Assembly (NCBI RefSeq): GCF_020889685.1
Contig: NZ_JACMYO010000047.1
Location: 1-50,814, forward strand
Length of the DNA stretch: 50,814 nt
Direction of reading: 5' to 3'
From: Bradyrhizobium oropedii
Lineage (GTDB): Bacteria; Pseudomonadota; Alphaproteobacteria; Rhizobiales; Xanthobacteraceae
In this document: positions 8,696 through 16,173 of the stretch, piece by piece
Layout of the letters: the number at the start of each line of letters is the position of its first letter
Numbering within the stretch: position 1 is the stretch's first letter
Made by a program: the position numbers and the translations under genes
Notes under the pieces: model-generated
The model's input: the letters and a program-made list of their open reading frames with translations, nothing else
Told to the model about the DNA's origin: nothing
Database searches by the model: none

Positions 8696-10483
8696 ATGCT
8701 CGACAAGACGGACGATATTTCGGTCGCCGCCGACAATTGGCTTGTGCAGTTCGAGGATGCGCTGGCCGGCCCCGACGATGTGCTGCTGAAGCCGCTGTTC
8801 CATCCCGACAGCTACTGGCGCGACGTGCTGGCGCTGAGCTGGAACATCCAGACCGTCAGCCGCGCCTTTGCCATCATCGAGGAACTGCCCGCGCATGCGC
8901 GTCGCACCGCGCCGTACGACTTCCGCATCGATGCCGATCGTGCCGCGCCGCGCCGGGTGATGCGCGCCGGCACCGACGCGATCGAGGCGATCTTCAAATT
9001 CGAGACGGCCATTGGCCGCGGCCATGGCATCGTGCGACTGATCGCCGACGCAGCCGATGGCGACCGCTTGAAAGCCTGGACATTGCTGACGGCACTCGAG
9101 GAGCTGAAGGGCTTTGAGGAGCAGCAGGGCCACAACCGGCCGCGCGGACAGGCCCATTCCCGCGACTTTCGTGGACCGAACTGGCTCGACCTGCGCAAGG
9201 CATCCGCCGAATATGCCGACCGCGATCCTGATGTGCTGGTGGTCGGCGGCGGACAGGCCGGGCTTGCGATCGCCGCGCGGCTGCAAGCGCTCAAGATCGA
9301 CGCGCTGATCGTCGACCGCGAGGCGCGCGTCGGCGACAATTGGCGCAAGCGCTATCATGCGCTGACCCTGCACAACCAGGTGCAGGTCAATCACCTGCCT
9401 TACATGCCGTTCCCGCCGAACTGGCCGACCTACATCCCGAAGGACAAGCTCGCCAACTGGTTCGAATCCTATGTCGACGCGATGGAGCTGAACTTCTGGA
9501 CCGGTACGGAATTCGCCGGCGGCAGCTATGACGACGCGCAGGGTCGCTGGAATGTCGAACTGCGCCGCGCCGATGGCTCGACACGGAAGATGCAGCCGCG
9601 CCATGTCGTGATGGCAACCGGCGTCAGCGGCATCCCCAACCTGCCCGATATCCCTGGCCTGAAGAATTTTGCCGGCAAGGTCATGCATTCCAGCCGCTAC
9701 GAGGACGGCGAGACCTGGATCGGCAGACGTGCGCTGGTGGTCGGCACCGGCAACAGCGGCCACGACATTGCGCAGGACCTGCACTCCTCCGGCGCCGAGG
9801 TGACGCTGGTGCAGCGCTCCTCGACGCTGATCACCAATATCGAGCCGTCGGCGCAGCTTGCCTATGCCGCCTACAATGAAGGGACGCTCGAGGACAACGA
9901 TTTGATCGCGACCTCGATGCCGCTGGCGCTCGCCAAGCGCAGCCACGTGCTGATCACCGAGCAGTCGAAGGAGCTCGACAGACCGCTGCTCGACGGCCTG
10001 GCGCGCAAGGGCTTCAAGCTCGATTTCGGCGACGGTGGGACGGGTTGGCAGTTCAAGTACCTGACCCGCGGCGGCGGCTATTATTTCAACGTCGGCTGCT
10101 CCGATCTCGTCGCAAGCGGCGCGGTCAAACTGCAGCAATTCGCCGATATCGAGACTTTCGTGAGCGAAGGCGCGCGGCTGAAGAACGGCGAGACGATGGC
10201 GGCCGACCTCATCGTGCTCGCGACCGGCTACCGGCCGCAGGAGGAGCTGGTGAAGAAGCTGTTCGGCGAGGCGATGGCCGCGCGCGTCGGCCCGATCTGG
10301 GGCTTCGGCGACGGCCAGGAGCTGCGCAACATGTACACCCGCACGCCGCAGCCCGGCCTGTGGTTCATCGCCGGCAGCCTCGCGCAATGCCGCATCAACT
10401 CGCGTTATCTCGCGCTGCAGATCAAGGCGATCGAGGAAGACCTGTTGCCGCGCGACGTCGGGCCGGTGGCGAGCCTACCATAA
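8696..10483 (+). CDS. NAD(P)/FAD-dependent (FMO/BVMO-like) monooxygenase with N-terminal extension
   Basis: 595 residues from ATG 8696. Residues 1 to about 170 form an N-terminal domain of SnoaL/NTF2-like appearance. Then come an FAD-binding Rossmann motif VLVVGGGQAGLAIAARL (about 180-196), a GDNWRKRY substrate/NADP region, FAGKVMHSSRY resembling the FMO/BVMO fingerprint, a second nucleotide motif VVGTGNSGHDIAQDL, and the C-terminal ATGYRP motif. These mark a flavin monooxygenase that uses NAD(P)H and O2. It lies between the DUF2855 and NHL genes in one direction. It may hydroxylate or do Baeyer-Villiger oxidation; the substrate is unknown. Confidence 0.87.
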   Translation: MLDKTDDISVAADNWLVQFEDALAGPDDVLLKPLFHPDSYWRDVLALSWNIQTVSRAFAIIEELPAHARRTAPYDFRIDADRAAPRRVMRAGTDAIEAIFKFETAIGRGHGIVRLIADAADGDRLKAWTLLTALEELKGFEEQQGHNRPRGQAHSRDFRGPNWLDLRKASAEYADRDPDVLVVGGGQAGLAIAARLQALKIDALIVDREARVGDNWRKRYHALTLHNQVQVNHLPYMPFPPNWPTYIPKDKLANWFESYVDAMELNFWTGTEFAGGSYDDAQGRWNVELRRADGSTRKMQPRHVVMATGVSGIPNLPDIPGLKNFAGKVMHSSRYEDGETWIGRRALVVGTGNSGHDIAQDLHSSGAEVTLVQRSSTLITNIEPSAQLAYAAYNEGTLEDNDLIATSMPLALAKRSHVLITEQSKELDRPLLDGLARKGFKLDFGDGGTGWQFKYLTRGGGYYFNVGCSDLVASGAVKLQQFADIETFVSEGARLKNGETMAADLIVLATGYRPQEELVKKLFGEAMAARVGPIWGFGDGQELRNMYTRTPQPGLWFIAGSLAQCRINSRYLALQIKAIEEDLLPRDVGPVASLP

Positions 10484-10488
10484 CCGAT

Positions 10489-10591
10489 CGTCATTCCGGG
10501 GCGCGCGCAGCGCGAGCCCGGAATCCATCAAGCCACAAACTCTGCGGATAGATGGATTCCGGGCCTGCGCTACGCGCATCCCGGAATGACG
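10489..10591. repeat. intergenic palindromic element (CGTCATTCCGGG family)
   Basis: Inverted ends CGTCATTCCGGG (10489-10500) and CCCGGAATGACG (10580-10591) enclose a second nested pair (CCCGGAATCCATC / GATGGATTCCGGG), so the whole 103-bp unit can fold into a long hairpin. It fills the gap between the monooxygenase and NHL genes. This is typical of the short palindromic repeats scattered between genes in Bradyrhizobium. It may act as a terminator or mRNA-stability element; only this copy is in the window. Confidence 0.75.
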
Positions 10592-10610
10592 AAAGCAAGG
10601 AGACGAGTCA

Positions 10611-11588
10611 ATGCCAACCATCCTCGGCACCGGCGAGCACCGTTATCGTGTCGTCGAGAACTTCGCGAGATTGCCCGATGGCTGGAGCCTGACGGATGTC
10701 GCCTCCGTCGCGGTCGACAGCAAGGACCGCGTCTATGTCTTCAATCGCGGCGAGCATCCGATGGTGGTGCTCGACCGCCAGGGGAATTTCATCCGGAGCT
10801 GGGGCGAAGGCGTGTTCTCGCGCGCCCACGGCCTGCACATCGACGCCGACGACAATCTCTATTGCACCGATGACGGCGACCACACTGTGCGCAAATGCTC
10901 AACCGACGGCAAGGTGCTGCTGACGATCGGCATCCCGAACAAGCCGGCGCCGTTCATGAGCGGCGAGCCGTTCCACCGCTGCACCCACACCGCGCTGTCG
11001 CCAAAGGGTGAGATCTACGTCTCGGACGGTTACGGCAATGCCTGCGTCCACAAATACACGCCGGACGGCAAATTGATCAAAACCTGGGGCGAGCCCGGCA
11101 CCGATCCCGGCCAGTTCAACATCGTGCACAACATCGCGACCGATGCCGACGGCTTCGTCTACGTCGCCGACCGCGAGAACCACCGTGTCCAGGTGTTCGA
11201 CGGCAACGGCAGATACGAGACGCAGTGGAACAACCTGCACCGGCCCTGCGCGCTATGCTGCTGCGGTGGCGGCAAGCAGCCGAACTTCGTGATCGGCGAG
11301 CTCGGCCCCGGCATGGCGGTCAACCGCAAGGTGCCCAATCTCGGCCCGCGGCTGTCGATCGTCGATCACACCGGCAAGCGCATCGCCCGGCTCGGCGGCG
11401 AGCACGGCCCCGGCGTCGAGACCGGCAAATTCCTGGCGCCGCACGGCCTGGCGCTGGATTCGCGCGGCGACATCTATGTCGGCGAGGTCGGCGTCACCGA
11501 CTGGAAGACCAGCTTTCCGGACACCGAGATGCCCGCCGCGGTGCGCGTGACGCGGTGCCTGCAGAAGCTGGAGCGGGTGACGGGGTAG
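10611..11588 (+). CDS. NHL-repeat beta-propeller protein (peptidyl-hydroxyglycine lyase-like)
   Basis: 325 residues. Repeated blade motifs such as DVASVAVDSKDRVYVFNRGE, RAHGLHIDADDNLYCTDDGD, NIATDADGFVYVADRENHRV and PHGLALDSRGDIYVGEVG define a six-bladed NHL propeller related to the peptidyl-alpha-hydroxyglycine amidating lyase group. A cysteine/glycine cluster RPCALCCCGGGKQPN (about residues 211-225) interrupts the regular blades. No signal peptide is visible. AAGGAG (10595-10600) precedes the ATG. It ends the LysR-linked metabolic run. Bacterial members of this group occur in degradation clusters, but their reaction is unproven. Confidence 0.8.
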   Translation: MPTILGTGEHRYRVVENFARLPDGWSLTDVASVAVDSKDRVYVFNRGEHPMVVLDRQGNFIRSWGEGVFSRAHGLHIDADDNLYCTDDGDHTVRKCSTDGKVLLTIGIPNKPAPFMSGEPFHRCTHTALSPKGEIYVSDGYGNACVHKYTPDGKLIKTWGEPGTDPGQFNIVHNIATDADGFVYVADRENHRVQVFDGNGRYETQWNNLHRPCALCCCGGGKQPNFVIGELGPGMAVNRKVPNLGPRLSIVDHTGKRIARLGGEHGPGVETGKFLAPHGLALDSRGDIYVGEVGVTDWKTSFPDTEMPAAVRVTRCLQKLERVTG

Positions 11589-11608
11589 CGTCGAGTACCA
11601 CCCTCACT

Positions 11609-11715
11609 CCGTCACCCTGAGGAGCGCGCATTGCGCGCGTCTCGAAGGGTCGACGGCCCGGCTGGTGGCCGTGCATCCTTCGAGGCTCGCTGCGCTCGCA
11701 CCTCAGGATGACGGG
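11609..11715. repeat. ~107-bp palindromic repeat, copy A
   Basis: It starts CCGTCACCCTGAGGAGCG and ends ACCTCAGGATGACGGG, with internal arms CTCGAAGGGTCGACGGCC and GGCCGTGCATCCTTCGAG, so it can fold into an extended hairpin. It is homologous to copy B near the right edge (50211-50316). It sits between the ends of the convergent NHL and ClC genes, where it could serve as a bidirectional terminator. Confidence 0.8.
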
Positions 11716-11753
11716 TCTAACAGCTTTGCGACGGGCCAGATTGCCGCCGAAAA

Positions 11754-13514
11754 TCAAACCTCGCCGATCACCTCGCGGCGGCGCTGCTCGGATTCTTCCG
11801 CATAGCGCCGCATCGCGTGGGCTTCGGTGAGCAGGCCGATCGGCCGCCGGTCGCCATCGCCCTCGATCACGGCGAGCGACTCCGCTTCGGCCGCATCGAA
11901 CACCGCGATCGCCTCCTGCACGTTCATGCCGGGATGCAGCACCACGTCGGCATAGCGCAGGATGGCGGCAAGATCCTTGCCGGCCTCGAGATCGGGTGCG
12001 TGCGCTTCCGCCACCAGCGCCAGCCCTGCGTAGCGTCCCTCGCCGTCGAGCGCGACGACCTGGGTCTTCGAGCCCGGCGGAAATTCCTCGCGGAACGCCT
12101 CGATCGGCATTGCCGCGGCGACCGTGATCATGTCCTGGCGCATCATCTTGCCGACGGTGAGATCGCGGATCCAGCCGATATCGGCGGCGCTGCGGATGGT
12201 CTCGCCGCGCAGATGCAGCCGCCAGGTCGCGAACGAATAGCCGAACAGCTCGCGCGTGATCGTGGTCGAGATGATGACCGCGACCAGCACCGCGGTGGTG
12301 AGCCAGAGGTTGCCGGTGGATTCCAGCGCGATGAACGACATCGTCAGCGGACCGCCGATCACCGAGGCCGACAGCGCGCTCATGCCGATCACCGCATAGG
12401 CATTGGGATCGAGGTTGAGCCCCGGCCACACAATGTCGACGCCGGCCGCAAACAGCCGGCCGCCGAGCGCGCCCATGAACAGCGTGGCGAAGAACAATCC
12501 GCCGCGAAAGCCGGAGCCGAGCGAGACGATCGAGGCGATCGCCTTCAATACGAACACGCCGGCGATGAAGGTGAGCGGCATCGCCACGATGCCGGCGAAA
12601 CGCAACGCGCCGTGGCCCGACGACATCACCTGCGGTGTCAGCAGCGCCATCGCGCCGACCGCAAGCCCGCCGAGCGCCGGCCGCAGCGGCGTCCAGAGCC
12701 GGGTCTTGGTGAGCAGCGCCTCGCACAGCGTCACCCCGCGCATGATCGCAATGCCGGTCAGCGCTGCGACCATGCCGAGCAGCGCGGCAATCGCAAGATC
12801 CCGCCCGAGCACGTCGCCGACGGTTCCGACACCGACGCCGAGCGGCAGCGGCTCGAAGGCATGGGCGACGAAGTATCCGGTCACCGCCGCCACGCCGACC
12901 GGGGTCAGGCTCGCCGGCGTGTAGCCGCCGATCACAAGTTCGAAAGCATAGAATGCGCCCGCCAGCGGCGCGCTGAAGGCCCCGGCGATCGCCGCCGCCG
13001 CGCCGCAGCCGACCATGATTCGCTGGTCGTTGCGGCGGAGGTGAAAGCCGCGGCCGAGCGAGGCGGCCAGGCCGCTGGACAATTGTGTGTAGCCGGCCTC
13101 GAGCCCGACCGAGCCGCCGACGCCGCTCGACCAGATCGTCTGCAGCGCCACGATCACGCTGCCGCGGAACGACATTCGCCCGCCATACAGCGCGTTGGCC
13201 TCGATCGGGTCGATCTCGCGGGCCGGGCGGACCCGGAGCAGCAGCAGGAACGCAATTCCCAGCAGCAGGCCGCCGACCGTGGGAACCAGAAGCGCACGCA
13301 CCGGATCGATGCTCATCTGGCTCGACAGCCGTTCGCCCAGCGGGATATTGAACAGCACCGAATGCAGCACCGTGACGAGGCTGCTCATGACCGCCACCAC
13401 GAGGCCGCCAATGGCGCCGATCAGCACCGCCAGCACCACGAGACTCGTCTCGTGCGCGCGGACGAATGCACGCAACCGGCGCGGGGCCTCGAGATAGCTT
13501 GTGGTCGTGGTCAT
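11754..13514 (-). CDS. ClC-family chloride channel/transporter with C-terminal CBS domains
   Basis: 586 residues from ATG 13514. About ten to twelve membrane segments form a ClC voltage-gated-type core: SSGVGGSVGLEAGYTQL holds the gating-Glu region and GFRGGLFFATLF is the third anion-site motif. A ~120-residue cytoplasmic tail follows with two CBS-like units (KMMRQDMITVAAAMPIEAF and HPGMNVQEAIAVFDAAEAES). The usual GREGP is GLEAG here, which keeps the Glu but loses the following Pro. An alternative GTG start at 13634 adds 40 Cys/Pro-rich residues unlike a ClC N-terminus, so the ATG is preferred. Channel and H+/Cl- exchanger function cannot be separated. Confidence 0.88.
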   Translation of the reverse strand: MTTTTSYLEAPRRLRAFVRAHETSLVVLAVLIGAIGGLVVAVMSSLVTVLHSVLFNIPLGERLSSQMSIDPVRALLVPTVGGLLLGIAFLLLLRVRPAREIDPIEANALYGGRMSFRGSVIVALQTIWSSGVGGSVGLEAGYTQLSSGLAASLGRGFHLRRNDQRIMVGCGAAAAIAGAFSAPLAGAFYAFELVIGGYTPASLTPVGVAAVTGYFVAHAFEPLPLGVGVGTVGDVLGRDLAIAALLGMVAALTGIAIMRGVTLCEALLTKTRLWTPLRPALGGLAVGAMALLTPQVMSSGHGALRFAGIVAMPLTFIAGVFVLKAIASIVSLGSGFRGGLFFATLFMGALGGRLFAAGVDIVWPGLNLDPNAYAVIGMSALSASVIGGPLTMSFIALESTGNLWLTTAVLVAVIISTTITRELFGYSFATWRLHLRGETIRSAADIGWIRDLTVGKMMRQDMITVAAAMPIEAFREEFPPGSKTQVVALDGEGRYAGLALVAEAHAPDLEAGKDLAAILRYADVVLHPGMNVQEAIAVFDAAEAESLAVIEGDGDRRPIGLLTEAHAMRRYAEESEQRRREVIGEV

Positions 13515-13704
13515 CGGCAGGGGTCCGTCACTGGCCGAGGGGTTTGCGGCTCCCTTTACGGGCCTCGCGGGCAGGAGGCAATCGGGGCAGGAACATGGCA
13601 GGGGACGGCGGATAAGCTGCTCATTGCTCTTCACAATCCCGTCACGCTGCCTGTAGTATGTGAGTGCATGCTGCTTCGCAGCTAATGGGAGTCAGGAGCG
13701 TTAT

Positions 13705-14262
13705 TTGAACGCACATGTCTCACAAGGCGGTTGGCCGGTGCTGGTGCTGAATGCGGACTTCCGGCCGCTGAGTTATTACCCGCTGTCGCTCTGGTCCTGG
13801 CAGGACGCGATCAAGGCGGTGTTCCTCGATCGTGTCAACATCGTCGAATATTACGACCGGGCGGTCCGAAGTCCGTCCTTCGAAATCCAGTTACCGAGCG
13901 TCGTATCCCTCAAGTCCTTCGTCAAGCCGACCACCCACCCCGCCTTCACCCGGTTCAACGTTTTCCTGCGCGACCGATTCAGCTGCCAATATTGCCTGTC
14001 GGCCGACGACCTCACCTTCGATCACATCATCCCGCGCAGCAAGGGTGGCCAGACCACCTGGGAGAACGTCGTCGCCGCCTGCTCGCCGTGCAATCTGCGC
14101 AAGGGCAATCTGACGCCGCAGCAGGCCAAGATGTTTCCGAAGCAGACGCCCTATGCACCCACCGTGCATCAGCTCCACCGCAACGGCCGGCTGTTCCCGC
14201 CGAACTATCTGCACGAGAGCTGGCTCGATTATCTCTACTGGGATACTGAGCTCGATCCGTAG
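13705..14262 (+). CDS. HNH endonuclease
   Basis: 185 residues from a TTG at 13705, chosen because CAGGAGCG (13693-13700) lies just ahead and the protein then begins (M)NAHVSQGGWPVLVLNADFRP. The HNH core is CQYC (Zn ligand pair), DHIIPRSKGG, WENVVAACSPCNLRKGN. This conserved stand-alone family is widespread in Rhizobiales and usually chromosomal, not part of a restriction system. It is likely a DNA nuclease of unknown role. It is divergent from the ClC gene and convergent with the MFS gene (37-bp gap). Confidence 0.87.
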   Translation: MNAHVSQGGWPVLVLNADFRPLSYYPLSLWSWQDAIKAVFLDRVNIVEYYDRAVRSPSFEIQLPSVVSLKSFVKPTTHPAFTRFNVFLRDRFSCQYCLSADDLTFDHIIPRSKGGQTTWENVVAACSPCNLRKGNLTPQQAKMFPKQTPYAPTVHQLHRNGRLFPPNYLHESWLDYLYWDTELDP

Positions 14263-14299
14263 ATCAATCGGCGGCTCAGGGACCGATTCGAGCACAGCA

Positions 14300-15577
14300 T
14301 TACCCGCCTGCATGTTCTGGAAGCGCTGCCGGCCGCCATGCGGGGCACTCGGGCGCTGGCTGCCCCGGCGGGAGGAGTTGTCCGGCCAGGACCACGCCGA
14401 ATATTGCAATCGCCGCCATCGCTAGCGTCCAGCTGACATATAACTGGTGACCGATCAGCGCACCGCTCAGCAGCGGCGCGCAGATGTTGGCGCCCGACAT
14501 CAGCGATTGGTTGAGGCCCATGATCATGCCTTGCCGGTTGATCGCCGTGCTGCGCGACAATTCGGCGGTCAGCGTGCTGCGTGCGAACATCATGCCGACG
14601 ATGATCAGCGTCAGGAAGGCCACAAGCAGGCTGATCCGCTCTACGAATGCCAATCCCGAAAGCCCGATCGCCATGCAGGCAAACGCGGCCAGGACAATGA
14701 CCCGGTCAGACGCGAAAATGTTCGCACGCGTGATCAGGAGGCATTGCACGACCATGTTGATGAAGCCGGCATAGGCGAATACGGCGCCGAGCTCGCGTGC
14801 GCCGAAGGAATGTCCATCCCAGCTGAACCGCGCCGACAGGAACAGGCCGATCTGCGACAGGAACATCGAATTCACGAAGAAGAACACGATGAGCAGGCCG
14901 AGCACGCGCCACGCATAGCGTAGCCCGACGATCATGCGCGCCGGCGTCGGCTCGGGCACCCGCTGCTGGTAGAGCGGCTCGGCGGCCGGATGGTCCGGCG
15001 ACAGCAGAACGATGGTGGCAACAATGCTGATCAGGGACAATGCCGCGGCAGCCCATACCGGTACGGTGTCGCCGTAATGGACAAGGAGGCCCGAGAGCGC
15101 AGGGCCGACCAGCAGGCCGGTCCCGATTGCGCCGCTGGTCATGCCAAGCGCCTGCTTGCGGGCCTGCGGCGCACTGTGCTCGGCCGCATAGGCGTGAGCC
15201 ACCGAGATGTTGCCGGATGTCAGCCCGTCGATGATCCGGGCCAGGAACACAAGCGTCAGATTGCCCGCAACGGCGAGCAAGACGAAGCCGATGCAGGTGC
15301 CAATCTGACTCACGACCAGCACGTTGCGGCGGCCGTAGCGGTCGGAGAGCACGCCGACAATCGGACCGGCGATCAGCTGGCAGACTGCATAGACCGAGAT
15401 CAGCGCGCCGATCACGAATGGCGTCGCGCCAAGCCGTTGCGAGTAGAACGGCAGCAACGGCAGGATGATGCCTAATCCCGTGGCGTCCACGGCCACGACG
15501 ATGAAGGTCGGGAACAGCGCAAGGCTGCCCTCGCCCCGAAATTCTTCGCCCGTTCCTGCCGTGGAGCTCTTGCCCAT
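14300..15577 (-). CDS. MFS drug/metabolite efflux transporter
   Basis: 425 residues from ATG 15577, with about 12 membrane segments. The motif-A loop GVLSDRYGRRNVLVVSQIG after TM2 and FLARIIDGLTSGNISVAHAY in TM4 place it with the TetA/DHA1 drug:H+ antiporters. An in-frame TTG at 15622 would add 15 residues but reaches into the presumed operator. It is divergent from a MarR gene with a 90-bp gap carrying a direct repeat, so MarR probably controls it. The substrate is unknown. Confidence 0.88.
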   Translation of the reverse strand: MGKSSTAGTGEEFRGEGSLALFPTFIVVAVDATGLGIILPLLPFYSQRLGATPFVIGALISVYAVCQLIAGPIVGVLSDRYGRRNVLVVSQIGTCIGFVLLAVAGNLTLVFLARIIDGLTSGNISVAHAYAAEHSAPQARKQALGMTSGAIGTGLLVGPALSGLLVHYGDTVPVWAAAALSLISIVATIVLLSPDHPAAEPLYQQRVPEPTPARMIVGLRYAWRVLGLLIVFFFVNSMFLSQIGLFLSARFSWDGHSFGARELGAVFAYAGFINMVVQCLLITRANIFASDRVIVLAAFACMAIGLSGLAFVERISLLVAFLTLIIVGMMFARSTLTAELSRSTAINRQGMIMGLNQSLMSGANICAPLLSGALIGHQLYVSWTLAMAAIAIFGVVLAGQLLPPGQPAPECPAWRPAALPEHAGG

Positions 15578-15628
15578 TGCCGCTTGCTCGATCGCTTTTG
15601 CGTGATAACCCGGACTATTCAAGGTTAT

Positions 15629-15657
15629 ATAGTTGCATCCTAATAGTTCGTATCCTA
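15629..15657. promoter_or_regulatory. tandem ATAGTT..ATCCTA direct repeat between MFS and MarR genes
   Basis: ATAGTTGCATCCTA (15629-15642) is followed at once by ATAGTTCGTATCCTA (15643-15657). It is centred about 25 bp upstream of the MarR ATG and 65 bp from the MFS ATG, within an AT-rich gap. The position fits a MarR operator controlling both directions. Confidence 0.45.
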
Positions 15658-15667
15658 TCTAATTTGC

Positions 15668-16171
15668 ATGCCTCCTTCGCAATCCCATATCCACGCCGAG
15701 ATCGGCCGCCTGATCACCTGGCTCGCCCGGATCTGGCGTCGCGAGTCGGATCAGGCGCTATCCGATCACGGCCTGTCCTACGCGACGGCGATTCCGCTGC
15801 TGGTGCTGTCGCGGCAGGGAGAGAACGTCCGCCAGGGCGTGCTGGCCGACGAATTGGGGATCGAGGGGCCTTCACTGGTGCGGCTGATCGATCTGCTCGA
15901 GTCTGAAGGGCTGGTCGAGCGTCGCGAGGATTCGACGGATCGGCGCGCCAAGACCCTGCATCTCACCGCGCCCGGCGATACCAAGGTCGAGGAGATCAAC
16001 CGGGTGCTGCGCCGCGTGCGGGCCAGCCTGCTGAAGGATATCGGCAGCGAGGAACTTGCGATAACCTTCGAGACGCTCCAGCGCATCGAGCAACGGGCGC
16101 GCCGCCTGCAGGACGCCAACACTACTGCAGCCAAGACCGCTCCGGCCAGGACTGCTCAAGAGGCGAAATAG
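15668..16171 (+). CDS. MarR-family transcriptional regulator
   Basis: 167 residues. The winged helix is VLADELGIEGPSLVRLIDLL (about residues 58-77), followed by the wing EDSTDRRAKTLHLTAPG with the conserved D-RR. Such proteins usually repress efflux genes until bound by a phenolic ligand. It is the first gene of the operon with FUSC, DUF1656 and HlyD (3-bp gap to FUSC). The region immediately upstream of the ATG lacks a good Shine-Dalgarno. Confidence 0.9.
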   Translation: MPPSQSHIHAEIGRLITWLARIWRRESDQALSDHGLSYATAIPLLVLSRQGENVRQGVLADELGIEGPSLVRLIDLLESEGLVERREDSTDRRAKTLHLTAPGDTKVEEINRVLRRVRASLLKDIGSEELAITFETLQRIEQRARRLQDANTTAAKTAPARTAQEAK

Positions 16172-16173
16172 TC

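Noticed and set aside
8597..10387. A 596-codon open frame on the minus strand opposite the FAD monooxygenase
   Set aside because: It is the antisense shadow expected in high-GC DNA; its translation is His/Arg/Asp-rich without domains, while the plus strand has clear FAD motifs.
13515..13634. 40-residue N-terminal extension of ClC from a GTG start
   Set aside because: The extension is Cys/Pro-rich, lacks a convincing ribosome site and does not resemble ClC N-termini; the ATG at 13514 is the better start.
11817..13685. A 622-codon plus-strand open frame across the ClC gene
   Set aside because: Antisense shadow with a charged low-complexity translation; the minus strand encodes a full ClC protein.
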